A stretch of 64,000 bases of DNA from Streptomyces sp. NBC_01478 (GTDB lineage: Bacteria > Actinomycetota > Actinomycetes > Streptomycetales > Streptomycetaceae). Where the stretch lies: the NCBI RefSeq assembly GCF_036227225.1, contig NZ_CP109444.1, positions 1,736,001-1,800,000 of the forward strand. Direction: 5' to 3'. Under the pieces are notes generated by a model that saw only the letters and a program-made list of their open reading frames with translations, was not told where the DNA came from and did no database searches. Position 1 is the stretch's first letter. Each line of letters starts with the position of its first letter. Made by a program: the position numbers and the translations under genes. Of this stretch, positions 8,424 to 16,983 are shown in pieces.

Positions 8424-10157
8424 TCAGGACGCCGAGTCCTTCTTGTTCGTCGCCAGTCGGTACGCCTGGGTCGGGGTCATCGGGACGCCGTTCAGGCTGA
8501 CCGTCTTGAAGGTGCTGACCTCGGCGCACTTGGACTGGTCGGCGGTCGCGGCCTTGGCATTGCTGGTGGCCGCCTTGGTGTCGGCGGGGGCCGGGGAGGA
8601 GGTGGCGCCCGGGTAGGTCGCACCGCTGGGCCAGTCCGTGCCGATCACCAGGGTCAGGCCCGTGCCGGTGCCCTGTTTCAGGTGCGAGGAGGCGAGGCCG
8701 AGCGCCCTGGCCACCGTCTGGGCCTCGGTCTTCTGGTCCGGGCCGTAGGTGAGCGTGGTCGTGGTCGCGCTGACGGAGGCGTTGCCGGTCGTGGTGCCGG
8801 AGCTGAAGCCGCCGTCTATCAAGGAGGTGGCGACCGTGGAGGCGCGCCCGCTGATGCTGGTGCCGTTCTCCACCGTCACCGCGATCTGCGCGGCGGGAAC
8901 AGCGGCGGCCGTGGCGGTCGCGGTGGCCGCCGTGGACTTCTTGCCGGACGAGGTGGTCAGGGACTGGTCGTTGGCGATCGTCGCGAACAGGCTCTTCGCC
9001 GCGGTGGCGGGGACGACACGGTCGGCGTCGTCCGGGTCGGCGCCGGTCTGCATCGTGGTGAACGTCATGCGCTTCGTGGGGACCTTGTCCAGGTCCGCGG
9101 CGAGCCCGATGAGTTTCTTGACGGTGCCGAGGCCGGTGTCCACGGTGAGCGCCTTGGTGGCGGCGTCGGCCAGGTTGTAGACGGCCGTGGGGTTGGTGAG
9201 CGTGCCGGCGCTCTTGAACTTGCGGATCATCGCGCTGAGGAAGATGTGCTGGGAGACGGTACGGCCGAGGTCGCTGCCGTCGCCGAAGCCGTGCCGGGAG
9301 CGGACGAACTCGAGCGCCGCGTTGCCCTTGAGGGTGTGGGTGCCCTTGGCGAGCTTCAGGTGCGAGTAGGTGTCGTAGACGTCGGCGTCGACGCACACCG
9401 AGACACCGCCGACCGCGTCGGACATCTTCACCACACCGGAGAAGTCCATCTGCACGAAGTGGTCGATGGTGATGCCGGTGAGCTGGTGCACGGTCTTGAC
9501 CTGGCACTCCTGGCCGTACCGCAGCGCGCTGTTGATCTGACCGTAGTAGGCGGCCGTGGACTCGCCGCTGTCCGGGTCCTTGCAGGCGGGGATGTTGGTC
9601 ATGGTGTCGCGGGGGATGCTCATCACGGTGGCGTTGGAGCGGTCGGCGGAGATGTGGACCACCATCTCCACGTCCGCGTTGCCGTTCCCGGACTGCACAC
9701 CGGTGGTCGAGCAGCCGCCGCCGAGCTTGCAGTCCGTCGCGCTGCTGCGGGCGTCGCTGCCCATCACCAGGAGGTTGATCGGCGTCCGGCCGAAGGCGTC
9801 GGCCTTCTCCTTGCCGCCCGCGCCGTCGTCGATCGCGACGCTGTTGATGTTGCCGTTCAGGTGCTCGTAGAACCACCAGCCGACACCCGCGGTCGCCAAG
9901 ATGACCACCGACAGGGATATCGCGCTGATCTTCAGCACCCGCCTGCCGCGCGGGGTCTCCTTGACGCGGCGGCGCGAGGCGGCGCGACCGCCGTGCGCGC
10001 GGGATCCGGCGCGCGGGGCCTGCCGGGCCGCGGCGCGGGCGGCTGCCCGGCCGCCGGTGGGCAGGGGCTCGTCGGCCTCACCCGCTCGCGGCCTGGGCAC
10101 CCCTCGTGTGCGGCTGCGCGTGGCATGGCCCACGGGGCCGTCCCCGAGGTCGGTCAT
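8424..10157 (-). CDS. LytR-CpsA-Psr (LCP) family cell-wall ligase with LytR_C domain
   Basis: About 577 residues. A basic, Ala/Arg-rich cytoplasmic tail of some 70 residues precedes one membrane span (I-S-L-S-V-V-I-L-A-T-A-G-V-G), placing the rest outside the cell. The LCP domain begins at R-T-P-I-N-L-L-V-M-G-S-D-A-R and contains the conserved acidic/arginine residues (S-D-A-R, R-S-R-H-G-F-G-D-G-S-D-L-G-R). A second domain, I-A-V-T-V-E-N-G-T-S-I-S-G-R-A, is the LytR_C fold. Such proteins transfer undecaprenyl-linked glycopolymers to peptidoglycan. I used ATG 10157; ATG 10172 is also in frame. The frame stays open far upstream, but that extension reads through the reverse frame of the next gene and is not conserved. 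Confidence 0.88.
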   Translation of the reverse strand: MTDLGDGPVGHATRSRTRGVPRPRAGEADEPLPTGGRAAARAAARQAPRAGSRAHGGRAASRRRVKETPRGRRVLKISAISLSVVILATAGVGWWFYEHLNGNINSVAIDDGAGGKEKADAFGRTPINLLVMGSDARSSATDCKLGGGCSTTGVQSGNGNADVEMVVHISADRSNATVMSIPRDTMTNIPACKDPDSGESTAAYYGQINSALRYGQECQVKTVHQLTGITIDHFVQMDFSGVVKMSDAVGGVSVCVDADVYDTYSHLKLAKGTHTLKGNAALEFVRSRHGFGDGSDLGRTVSQHIFLSAMIRKFKSAGTLTNPTAVYNLADAATKALTVDTGLGTVKKLIGLAADLDKVPTKRMTFTTMQTGADPDDADRVVPATAAKSLFATIANDQSLTTSSGKKSTAATATATAAAVPAAQIAVTVENGTSISGRASTVATSLIDGGFSSGTTTGNASVSATTTTLTYGPDQKTEAQTVARALGLASSHLKQGTGTGLTLVIGTDWPSGATYPGATSSPAPADTKAATSNAKAATADQSKCAEVSTFKTVSLNGVPMTPTQAYRLATNKKDSAS

Positions 10158-10288
10158 CTGGCACTCCCACATAACGGTCGGGCCGTTCAGGCCGTTCGAT
10201 GCTGCGGCCAGGGGCGCGCGGCCGTGTCGGGTCGAGCGAGGCGGGGTTTCCGTCTCTCTTGTGTGGTTGCGCAATATAACAATCTCAG

Positions 10289-10315
10289 ATGAGAACCTCG
10301 CAGGTCCTTTCTCAT
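10289..10315. promoter_or_regulatory. AT-rich promoter region with inverted repeat upstream of the LCP gene
   Basis: ATGAGAA (10289-10295) and TTCTCAT (10309-10315) are perfect 7-bp arms with a 13-nt spacer in an unusually AT-rich patch between the LCP start (10157) and the end of the upstream membrane-protein gene (10346). On the minus strand a TATATT hexamer lies just downstream, near 10273-10278. I see no convincing -35. This may be the LCP promoter and a regulator site. Confidence 0.3.
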
Positions 10316-10345
10316 TTACGGGATATCCTTTTACGTCAAAGTCGG

Positions 10346-12115
10346 TCAACTGATCGGAATCCGTGCGGTGGTGATGGTCATCGGGGTACCGGTCACGGCG
10401 ATGAGGTAGAAGCGCGGATGCGACCCGCCCGGCACCCGCCGGACACCGCCGGGCGGCGTCACGACGTACGTCGTGGAGGCGTGCGGGGCGAGGGACGCCG
10501 GGCCGTCGGAGGCGGTCCACCAGTCGGAGGCGCCCTGTCCGAGGCGGCTGGCGAAGTGGGGGGTGAGCCGGGTTCCGGTGACATTGGCCACCCGGACCAC
10601 GAGGCGGGTGATGTCCCGATGGCCGGACCGCTCCGCGAAGCTCGGTGTGACGTTCATCCGCAGCGGCGGCGCACTGGCCGCGGCGACCGTCGCGCACACC
10701 ACGGCGGGCGCGACGAGCCCCGCCGCGAGGACGGCCTTGGCCCGGTGGCCGGTCAGGTGCGGGATGCGGGGCTGCCAGGCCGAGGCGAGCGCGGAGGCGG
10801 GGACGGTGGCGGCCGCCGCGAGCCACAGCGGGGTCATCATCAGGAAGTAGCCGTCCTGGGACCGGGTGGCCAGGTAGAAGCTCAGCCAGGGCAGCACGGT
10901 GATCGCCGGGCCGAGCCGCCGTACGAAGAGCAGCGTGGCGGCGAGAAGGCCGCACAGGAGCAGGATGCTGCCGTAGGAGTAGTAGTCGAGGTGCCTGCTG
11001 CCCGCGGTGAAGTAGTACGAGATCCCCATGAGGCCCTGGCCGTGCAGGATCGCCTTCTGGGTGAGCGGGAGCAGCAGGCCGTGCAGCCAGGTGGGGAAGT
11101 CCTGGGTGGCGAAGTAGACGTTGATCGCGGCCCAGGTGAGCGCGGCGGTGCCGGTGTAGCGGGCGACCACGCCGAGGGCGAGCCGCGGACACGGCCCAGG
11201 TCCTAGGTCGCCGCGTCGGACGGCGTAGAGGCCGACGAGGAGGAACGGGGTGAGGAACCAGGCGAGTTGCTGGGTGGCGCAGGCCGCGCCGAGGCAGAGG
11301 GCCTGGAGTACTCCGGGCGCTCCGAGCCGGCCGCCGGCTCCGGTGTCGGGCCACCTCACCACCACCGGGATCAGGAGTACCAGCGCGAGGACGGCGGGGT
11401 AGCCGGAATAGGCGTAGCCGGGCAGGAAGCCGAAGCCGAGGCACACTGCGGTGGCGCCGGAGCGCCAGGGGGCCGGGAGCAGCCACCACAGCAGGACGGC
11501 GCCCGCGAGCAGCGCGCCGGTGGTGACGAGGGTGGCGGCGGCCGTCGAGTGGATCACCGCGTGGACGGGGGCGGCGAGCAGCGCGGTCAGGGGTGGGTAG
11601 CCGTAGGTGTAGTCGGCGCCGCCCGCCATGGTCTTGGTGATGCCGACCGACGATCTGTCGAACAGCCAGGGCCAGGGCTGACCGTAGACGGGGTGTCCGT
11701 GCAGGATCTCGTGGGCGGCCTGCGCGGTGAGCACGCCCTCGTCGGTGCCGGCGTGGTTGAGCCAGTAGCCGCACAGGACCAGTGCGACGGCGAGCAGCAG
11801 GACGCCCGCGTCCACCCGGGTCAGGGCACGCCGGGTGCGCGTGGTGAGGGCCAGGACGCCCGCGACGAGGATCCCGGCGTAGCAGACGGAGATGATCGCG
11901 GCGACGGGCGGACGGGACGTCATCGCCCTCGTCCAGGCGTCACGGGTGCCGATGAACAGGCTGATCGCGGCGATCAGCGTCATCGCCCGGTGCAGTTGCT
12001 GCGGCGCGGCGGGCTCGGTCACGAGCGGGCGGGTCCGCGGCGGTCCGGCTACGGCGGGCACCGCGTCGCGCTGTCTCAGCGGGAGACCACCGCCGCCCCG
12101 GGGGCCGTCGTTCAT
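10346..12115 (-). CDS. Polytopic membrane protein, GT-C/GT87-like
   Basis: A 589-residue integral membrane protein with roughly ten or more hydrophobic spans starting near residue 45. The first extracytoplasmic loop holds N-H-A-G-T-D-E-G-V and later H-P-V-Y-G-Q-P-W-P-W, an acidic-loop arrangement seen in polyprenyl-phosphate-dependent GT-C mannosyl/arabinosyltransferases (GT87-like). The last 110 residues form an extracytoplasmic region with few charged residues. It lies immediately upstream of the LCP gene on the same strand, so a role in building a cell-envelope glycan that the LCP protein attaches is plausible but unproven. Confidence 0.7.
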   Translation of the reverse strand: MNDGPRGGGGLPLRQRDAVPAVAGPPRTRPLVTEPAAPQQLHRAMTLIAAISLFIGTRDAWTRAMTSRPPVAAIISVCYAGILVAGVLALTTRTRRALTRVDAGVLLLAVALVLCGYWLNHAGTDEGVLTAQAAHEILHGHPVYGQPWPWLFDRSSVGITKTMAGGADYTYGYPPLTALLAAPVHAVIHSTAAATLVTTGALLAGAVLLWWLLPAPWRSGATAVCLGFGFLPGYAYSGYPAVLALVLLIPVVVRWPDTGAGGRLGAPGVLQALCLGAACATQQLAWFLTPFLLVGLYAVRRGDLGPGPCPRLALGVVARYTGTAALTWAAINVYFATQDFPTWLHGLLLPLTQKAILHGQGLMGISYYFTAGSRHLDYYSYGSILLLCGLLAATLLFVRRLGPAITVLPWLSFYLATRSQDGYFLMMTPLWLAAAATVPASALASAWQPRIPHLTGHRAKAVLAAGLVAPAVVCATVAAASAPPLRMNVTPSFAERSGHRDITRLVVRVANVTGTRLTPHFASRLGQGASDWWTASDGPASLAPHASTTYVVTPPGGVRRVPGGSHPRFYLIAVTGTPMTITTARIPIS

Positions 12116-12267
12116 GGTGTCCTTCTCCTTACTCCGTCCCCGTCGTCGATCGGCAGTTCACTTCCGGGGCTACCTCCACTACATGTCGTAGAGGTGAAAG
12201 GAGCCGCCGAGGTTCACCGGCGGAAGGGAAGAGCTGGGGAAGAAAGTGGTGACATTCCAACTCCGGT

Positions 12268-13143
12268 TCAGGGCTGTGCAGTTCGAACGGCACCGGTGGC
12301 GAACCGGTCGGTGCCCAGCACGGTGAGGAGGGCGAGTTTCTCGTGGCTCTCCGTCCCCGGGGTGGCGGTGAAGACGAGGAGCGACTGGCCCTGGTCCGGT
12401 TCGAGGAGGAGCTGGCAGTAGAGGTCCAACCGTCCGACCCGAGGATGGACGAACCGCTTGGTCTCGCTCCAGCGCAGGCCCACCTCGTGCCGCTCCCACA
12501 GCCGGGCGAACTCGTCGCTGGTGCGCCGCAGGACGTCCGCCAGGTCGGCCGCCGGGGAGCCGGGTCCGTCCCGGGTGACGGCACCGCGCAGCAACGCGGC
12601 ATTGGTCCGGCTGTTGATGCCGTGGTCCTCGGGGTCGTACCGCTCCCGCTCGACCGGATCGGTGAACCAACGGTAGGTCGCGCTACGGGAGTTGCCGGTG
12701 TACCGGGTCTGCTCGCCGAGCAGCGCCACCGCCGACGGTGTCTGCAGCAACGTCTCGCCCAGCGGGCCCATGATCTGCGCGGTGGTGCCGGCCAACCCGT
12801 CCATGACCCGCATCAGTCCGGGGCTCACATGCCGAAGTCTTAGGTCACGGCGGGCAGTTCGGTACCCGCCGAGCAGGAACAGGTGATCGCGTTCGTCCGG
12901 GGTCAGCCGCAGGCCGCGGGCGATGGCCGCGAGCATCTGCTCCGAGGGCTGCGGCCCGTCACCGCGTTCCAGCCGGGCGAAGTAGTCGGCGGACATGTCG
13001 CACAGCTCCGCCACCTCCTCGCGGCGCAGGCCCGGAGCGCGCCGTCGCGGGCCGCGGCGCAGCCCGACGTCCTCCGGTTGCAGGGCCGTGCGCCGGACGC
13101 GCAGGAAGGTGCCGAGGGACGCGCGGTCGAACGTATGGTCCAT
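12268..13143 (-). CDS. XRE-family regulator with MmyB-like ligand domain
   Basis: A 291-residue regulator. The N-terminal helix-turn-helix (about residues 10-75, with G-L-R-R-E-E-V-A-E-L-C-D-M-S and Y-F-A-R-L-E-R-G) is followed by an MmyB-type PAS-like domain from about residue 105. ATG 13143 is preferred because GAGGG lies five bases upstream; the open frame extends further only through a tandem-repeat tract. MmyB-type regulators are typically found beside a short-chain dehydrogenase, as here with the divergent gene at 13341, which is the probable target. Confidence 0.88.
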   Translation of the reverse strand: MDHTFDRASLGTFLRVRRTALQPEDVGLRRGPRRRAPGLRREEVAELCDMSADYFARLERGDGPQPSEQMLAAIARGLRLTPDERDHLFLLGGYRTARRDLRLRHVSPGLMRVMDGLAGTTAQIMGPLGETLLQTPSAVALLGEQTRYTGNSRSATYRWFTDPVERERYDPEDHGINSRTNAALLRGAVTRDGPGSPAADLADVLRRTSDEFARLWERHEVGLRWSETKRFVHPRVGRLDLYCQLLLEPDQGQSLLVFTATPGTESHEKLALLTVLGTDRFATGAVRTAQP

Positions 13144-13240
13144 GGCCCTCATCGTTGGGCATCCGGCGGGGCTTAGCCACGACCTCGCGTTCAGTGGTTG
13201 CGCGGGTCCTTCCGGCGCCCTTGGTGGGGCGAGTTCACTG

Positions 13241-13288
13241 GCGATGCGATCAGCGACGCGGTCGGCGACGCGGTCGGCGACGCGGTCA
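13241..13288. repeat. 12-bp tandem repeat between divergent XRE and SDR genes
   Basis: Three near-identical copies of GCGACGCGGTCG at 13253-13288 follow a degenerate fourth copy at 13241-13252. The array sits in the 197-bp divergent intergenic region. Read on the minus strand it encodes a repeated R-V-A-D, which is why the upstream frame of the regulator stays open. It might hold iterated regulator sites or be simple slippage. Confidence 0.7.
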
Positions 13289-13340
13289 CCGGTCGCCGGC
13301 GACCCACAACCGCGCACCACGAACCATGGAGCCAAGTCCC

Positions 13341-14210
13341 ATGACCAGCATGCCCAGTTGGACAGCGAAAGATCTCCAGGACCTGACCGGACGTACGGTG
13401 GTGATCACCGGTGCCGGGCGTGGCCTCGGCCTCATCACGGCACGCGAACTCGCCCGCGCGGGTGCCCGTGTCGTGCTGGGAGTGCGTGACACCGACAAGG
13501 CCCGGCACGCCGTCGCGGACCTGCCCGGCACCTTCGACGTCCGCCCGCTCGACGTGTCGGACCTGACCTCGGTACGGGCCTTCGCCGACGCCTGGTCCGG
13601 CGACCTCGACATCCTGATCAACAACGCCGGCGTGATGGACATCCCCGCCGCGCGCACCGCCGACGGCCTCGACCTGCAGACCGCCACGAACCACACCGGG
13701 CCCTTCCTCCTGACCACCCTGCTGCTCGACCGCATCACGGACCGCGTGGTGCACGTCACCAGCGAGCTGCACAAGCAGGGCAGGATCGACCTGGCCGACC
13801 TCGACTGGCGTACCCGCAAGCACAACGGGATGCGGGCCTACCAGGCGTCGAAGCTCGCGGTCGTCCTGTTCTCGCTCGAACTCCAGCGACGGCTGACCGC
13901 CGCGGGCAGTCCGGTCCGCTCCGTGCTCGCCAGCCCGGGCATCGCCCGCACCTCGCTGGCGGCGCACTCCCGGTCGAACGTCGTCAACCGGTTCACGTTC
14001 CTCACCAACGCCCCCGAGCGCGGCGCGCTGTCGCTGCTCTACGCCGCGACCCAGGACGTCCCCGGCAACTCCTACATCGGCCCCGACGGCCTGGGCGGCT
14101 TCCGGGGCTCCCCGGCCGTACGCCGACCGGGCAAGGCCGGACTCGACCAGGCCCTGGCCGGCCGACTGTGGGATGCGACGGCCGACCTCGTCGGGGTGGT
14201 CGCCCGGTGA
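13341..14210 (+). CDS. Short-chain dehydrogenase/reductase (SDR)
   Basis: A 289-residue classical/extended-type SDR. The nucleotide-binding glycine motif is T-G-A-G-R-G-L-G near residue 25, N-N-A-G near residue 95 stabilises the sheet, the catalytic serine is in H-V-T-S-E-L and the Y-x-x-x-K is Y-Q-A-S-K. The sequence resembles the retinol dehydrogenase/WW-oxidoreductase-like SDRs common in actinobacteria. ATG 13341 is preferred over ATG 13326 because GGAG at 13328-13331 lies at a suitable distance. Probably regulated by the divergent MmyB-type protein; substrate unknown. Confidence 0.88.
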   Translation: MTSMPSWTAKDLQDLTGRTVVITGAGRGLGLITARELARAGARVVLGVRDTDKARHAVADLPGTFDVRPLDVSDLTSVRAFADAWSGDLDILINNAGVMDIPAARTADGLDLQTATNHTGPFLLTTLLLDRITDRVVHVTSELHKQGRIDLADLDWRTRKHNGMRAYQASKLAVVLFSLELQRRLTAAGSPVRSVLASPGIARTSLAAHSRSNVVNRFTFLTNAPERGALSLLYAATQDVPGNSYIGPDGLGGFRGSPAVRRPGKAGLDQALAGRLWDATADLVGVVAR

Positions 14211-14225
14211 GCCCCCTCCACGGGG

Positions 14226-15017
14226 TCAGGTCTGCTGCTCGTACCGGAGGCCGGCATACCGCCCGGCGGCGATGTCCTCCCGGGTGCCCACGATGAGGTT
14301 CATGGTGCACACCGTGTAGTCGACCGCCTGCCCGGCCAGTTGCGCGAAGAGCACGAGACCGCCCTCGTCCGGTGCCATGTCCCACGGGTCGGAGAACCCG
14401 CCGATCTGCACGCACACACCGGGGTGGTGCCCGCCGAAGGCCAGATCGAGGACCGCTTCCTCGAAGCCGTCCAGCGCGCCCTCGTTCCCGTCGCCGTCGC
14501 TGTCGCCGTCCAGGAACGCGCTGGTGTGCGGGCCCCCTTCCCGGTCGTGCGCGATGCTCAGTCCGGGCACGGGGTAGAGGGTGCGTGGTTCATGGACCTT
14601 CGTCTCCCAGGCCTCACCTCTGAACTCGTACGCCGCGGGGCGCTCCGTGGTGGGCACCCCGGCGGGGACGTGCAGCACCATGGACGACTCGGGCGGGTAC
14701 GAGATCTCGGTGAAGACCAACAGGTGGCCGTCGGCGGGCATTTCGATGTCCAGGACGTCGCGGGGCAGGGCCGCGCAGTCGACGCTCAGCACGAGCGGCT
14801 CCCGCCCTTCGGGCCAGTCCACCCCGTCCGGCAGTGCGGGGAGCCCGCCCGTGCGCGCGGCGGGGCGCATGTGCTCCCGCAGGGACTCGGGCACCTCCTT
14901 TTCCTCCACCAGGTAGAGGCAGGGCCGGCACTCGGCCAGCAACTCCCGTGCGACGGGGCCGGGTACGCCGTATGCGGCGGCCGTCTCAAGGAGCCGCGCT
15001 TCGTCGATCGAGGTCAT
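14226..15017 (-). CDS. DUF1963 family protein
   Basis: A 263-residue soluble protein. It shows the DUF1963 pattern: G-G-L-P-A-L-P-D-G-V-D-W-P near residue 60, L-L-V-F-T-E-I in the middle, a G-G-F-S-D-P-W segment, then L-V-L-F-A-Q-L near the end. The family has no established biochemical role. An acidic D-G-D-S-D-G-D-G-N-E-G insert around residue 185 looks like a calcium-binding-style loop. The open frame extends to 15062, but the M-T-S-I-D-E start at 15017 fits the family better; the ribosome site is weak in both cases. It converges on the SDR gene with 15 bp between stops. Confidence 0.8.
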   Translation of the reverse strand: MTSIDEARLLETAAAYGVPGPVARELLAECRPCLYLVEEKEVPESLREHMRPAARTGGLPALPDGVDWPEGREPLVLSVDCAALPRDVLDIEMPADGHLLVFTEISYPPESSMVLHVPAGVPTTERPAAYEFRGEAWETKVHEPRTLYPVPGLSIAHDREGGPHTSAFLDGDSDGDGNEGALDGFEEAVLDLAFGGHHPGVCVQIGGFSDPWDMAPDEGGLVLFAQLAGQAVDYTVCTMNLIVGTREDIAAGRYAGLRYEQQT

Positions 15018-15105
15018 GCCCGGGATCGTGCCATGGACCACTGACATGCCGTGGAGCATCACCTACGGCGAACCCCACGGCCCCATCAGCATGACAGTCG
15101 CCGCT

Positions 15106-15981
15106 TCAGCCGATGCGCGTTCCCGCGCCGCCGACCCGGACGCGAGGGTCGCCCGCGCGCAGCGTCACCGTGAGTTCGCCGGGGCGGCCCAGGTCCTCGC
15201 CCTGATGCAGGGTGAGGACGGAGTCCTCCGGGACCAGGCCGAGTTCACGCACGTACGCGCCGAACGCGGCGGCCGCCGCCCCGGTCGCCGGGTCCTCGAC
15301 GACGCCGCCGACGGGGAAGGGGTCACGGACATGGAAGACGGTGGCCGACTCCCGCCACACCAACTGGACTGTGGTCAGGTCCAGTTGGTGCATCAGGGCT
15401 TCGAGGCGGACGAAGTCGTAGGCGAGATCCGCGAGTCGGGCACGCGTCGCCGCCGCGAGAACGAGATGGCGGGCACCGGCGAAGGCGATACGGGGCGGGA
15501 AGGCCGGGTCGAGATCGGCGCTCGGCCAGCCGAGCGCGGCGAGCGCCTCGTCGAGGTCCGCGCCGGCGATCTCCACGAGGTGCGGCTCGACGCTGGTGAG
15601 CGTGGCCCGGAGCGCCCCGCCCTCCTCGACCACCTCCACCGGCACGACGCCCGCGCGCGTCGCGAACACCAACTCCCCCGGGCCCACCCGCTCGGCGAGC
15701 GCCACGGCGGTCGCGACGGTGGCGTGCCCGCAGAACGGCACCTCGGCCTTGGGACTGAAGTAGCGGATGCTGTACGACCGCCCCTCCTGGCCGCCGAGAC
15801 CCTCAGGAGGCGCGGACAGGAACGCCGACTCCGAGTACCCGAGTTCGGCGGCGATGGCCAGCATCTCGCTGTCGTCCAGGGTGGCGGCGTCCAGGACGAC
15901 ACCGGCGGGGTTTCCGCCGTCGGGGTCGCTGGAGAAGGCGGTGTAGCGGAGAACCTCGGGCCGTGGCGCACGCGTCGTCAT
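15106..15981 (-). CDS. PhzF family phenazine-biosynthesis-like isomerase
   Basis: A 291-residue protein of the diaminopimelate-epimerase fold. The N-terminal lobe has F-S-S-D-P-D-G-G-N-P-A-G and the catalytic glutamate in G-Y-S-E-S-A-F-L near residue 50; the second lobe has F-C-G-H-A-T-V-A-T-A and the hallmark D-P-A-T-G-A-A-A-A-A-F-G. PhzF proper isomerises trans-2,3-dihydro-3-hydroxyanthranilate, but most homologues outside phenazine clusters have unknown substrates, and no phenazine genes are nearby. Confidence 0.88.
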   Translation of the reverse strand: MTTRAPRPEVLRYTAFSSDPDGGNPAGVVLDAATLDDSEMLAIAAELGYSESAFLSAPPEGLGGQEGRSYSIRYFSPKAEVPFCGHATVATAVALAERVGPGELVFATRAGVVPVEVVEEGGALRATLTSVEPHLVEIAGADLDEALAALGWPSADLDPAFPPRIAFAGARHLVLAAATRARLADLAYDFVRLEALMHQLDLTTVQLVWRESATVFHVRDPFPVGGVVEDPATGAAAAAFGAYVRELGLVPEDSVLTLHQGEDLGRPGELTVTLRAGDPRVRVGGAGTRIG

Positions 15982-16015
15982 ACAGCACAGTGTTCCGGAT
16001 CGGATGCGGCACGGT

Positions 16016-16051
16016 GATCCGCCCCTCCCGTGCGATCCGCCCCTCCCGTAC
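16016..16051. repeat. 18-bp tandem duplication
   Basis: GATCCGCCCCTCCCGTGC (16016-16033) is followed directly by a copy differing only at position 17 (16034-16051). It lies in the 77-bp gap between the PhzF-like gene start and the stop of the Ntn-hydrolase gene. Confidence 0.85.
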
Positions 16052-16058
16052 GAACGGT

Positions 16059-16598
16059 TCAGCGGGGCGTCCTGACGTAGGCGTACGGGGCGGAGACGTA
16101 GGTGCAGTGGTGATCGGCGGCGCGCAGGGCGGCGGTGAGGCGCTCGCGCGGTTTGAGGCCGAGCTCGGCGGTGGCGTGCAGGGCGCCGAGAGCCAGGTCG
16201 TCCCCGGCGCCCACGGCGGCGTATCCGTCGACGGGCTCACCGACTTGATAGTCGCCGTGGATCTCGAAGAGACGGCCGTGTACGCCGACGAGGAAGACGC
16301 CCGCCTGTTCCTGCTCGGAGTCCTTGCGGGCCCATCCACCGTCCTTGAGGCAGGTCCGGACGGCGTTGATGAAACTCGTGGCCATGAATCGGTCGAGCTC
16401 GCCTTCGGGCTGTGGCGCCGCGAACGCGTGGTGCAGAAGCTGGCCCATACGGAACGAGGTGGTGAATCCCAGTACGTAGGGGCCGTTGGCGAAGACCTTC
16501 GGGTCGCGGCGGATCGTGAGCTGCGACCCGCTGCTGCCCGCGGAGTCTCCGGCGAGATGGACACGCCCGCGATGGACCAGACCGACGATGACGGTCAA
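16059..16598 (-). CDS. HslV/proteasome-like Ntn hydrolase
   Basis: A 179-residue protein resembling stand-alone Ntn-hydrolase-fold proteins of actinobacteria and their phages. After removal of Met1 the chain would begin with Thr2, the position of the catalytic nucleophile in HslV/proteasome beta subunits; V-H-L-A-G-D-S-A-G matches the conserved A-G-D-x-x-x strand of that fold, and G-A-G-D-D-L-A-L-G-A-L the later G-x-G-x-x-x-A-x-G-A-L motif. No HslU or proteasome ATPase gene is nearby. It is divergent from the STAND/WD40 gene at 16984 across a 385-bp gap. Protease activity is inferred from the fold; the true substrate is unknown. Confidence 0.72.
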   Translation of the reverse strand: MTVIVGLVHRGRVHLAGDSAGSSGSQLTIRRDPKVFANGPYVLGFTTSFRMGQLLHHAFAAPQPEGELDRFMATSFINAVRTCLKDGGWARKDSEQEQAGVFLVGVHGRLFEIHGDYQVGEPVDGYAAVGAGDDLALGALHATAELGLKPRERLTAALRAADHHCTYVSAPYAYVRTPR

Positions 16599-16881
16599 GT
16601 CACCACCTCCAGGGGTTTATTGGGTTCTTTGTCGTCGTGCATGGACGCGTTCTGCCCTCCGCCCGGGCGGAGTTACCCCTTCCGCATCGTCGGCAGCCCG
16701 GTCGCGGTGAAGCGCTCGAAACCCGGGTGCCGTCGCCGGAGAGCCCCACGTCGATCCGGGCTGCTTGGTCCGTGCCCCGCCCAACTCCCCTTCTCCGCCC
16801 GTCACTTCTCATTGATTGGCGTACCGGAAAAGGCTGCCAATCAACTCCCGGCCTGGTGAACTCGGGGCTGTGGGGGAGGCC

Positions 16882-16915
16882 GTCCCGCGTTCCCTGCGGG
16901 GAGGGAACGCGGGAC
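16882..16915. promoter_or_regulatory. Strong hairpin in the divergent gap before the STAND/WD40 gene
   Basis: GTCCCGCGTTCCCT (16882-16895) and its exact complement (16902-16915) form a 14-bp stem with a 6-nt GCGGGG loop, 68 bp before the ATG at 16984. There is no T-tract. The position suggests a leader hairpin (attenuator or transcript-stabilising element) for the STAND/WD40 gene, or an operator. Elsewhere in the gap 16599-16983 I see no gene and no clear promoter hexamers. Confidence 0.5.
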
Positions 16916-16983
16916 GTTCAGCCGGCCCACGGTTCCGCGGGTGACCTCCCGCGAACGGGTGACGTCGTAGATGGGGGGGCGGC

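Noticed and set aside
10157..11774. Continuation of the LCP reading frame far upstream (total 1116 residues)
   Set aside because: The extension is the reverse-frame shadow of the membrane-protein gene and has no domain similarity; the membrane span and basic tail fit the start near 10157.
13241..13335. Longer N-terminus of the MmyB-type regulator with R-V-A-D repeats
   Set aside because: It arises from the 12-bp tandem repeat being open on the minus strand; a ribosome site supports the start at 13143.
15106..15981. Phenazine biosynthesis cluster
   Set aside because: The PhzF-family gene stands alone; no phzA-G homologues are nearby, and most PhzF relatives are unrelated to phenazines.
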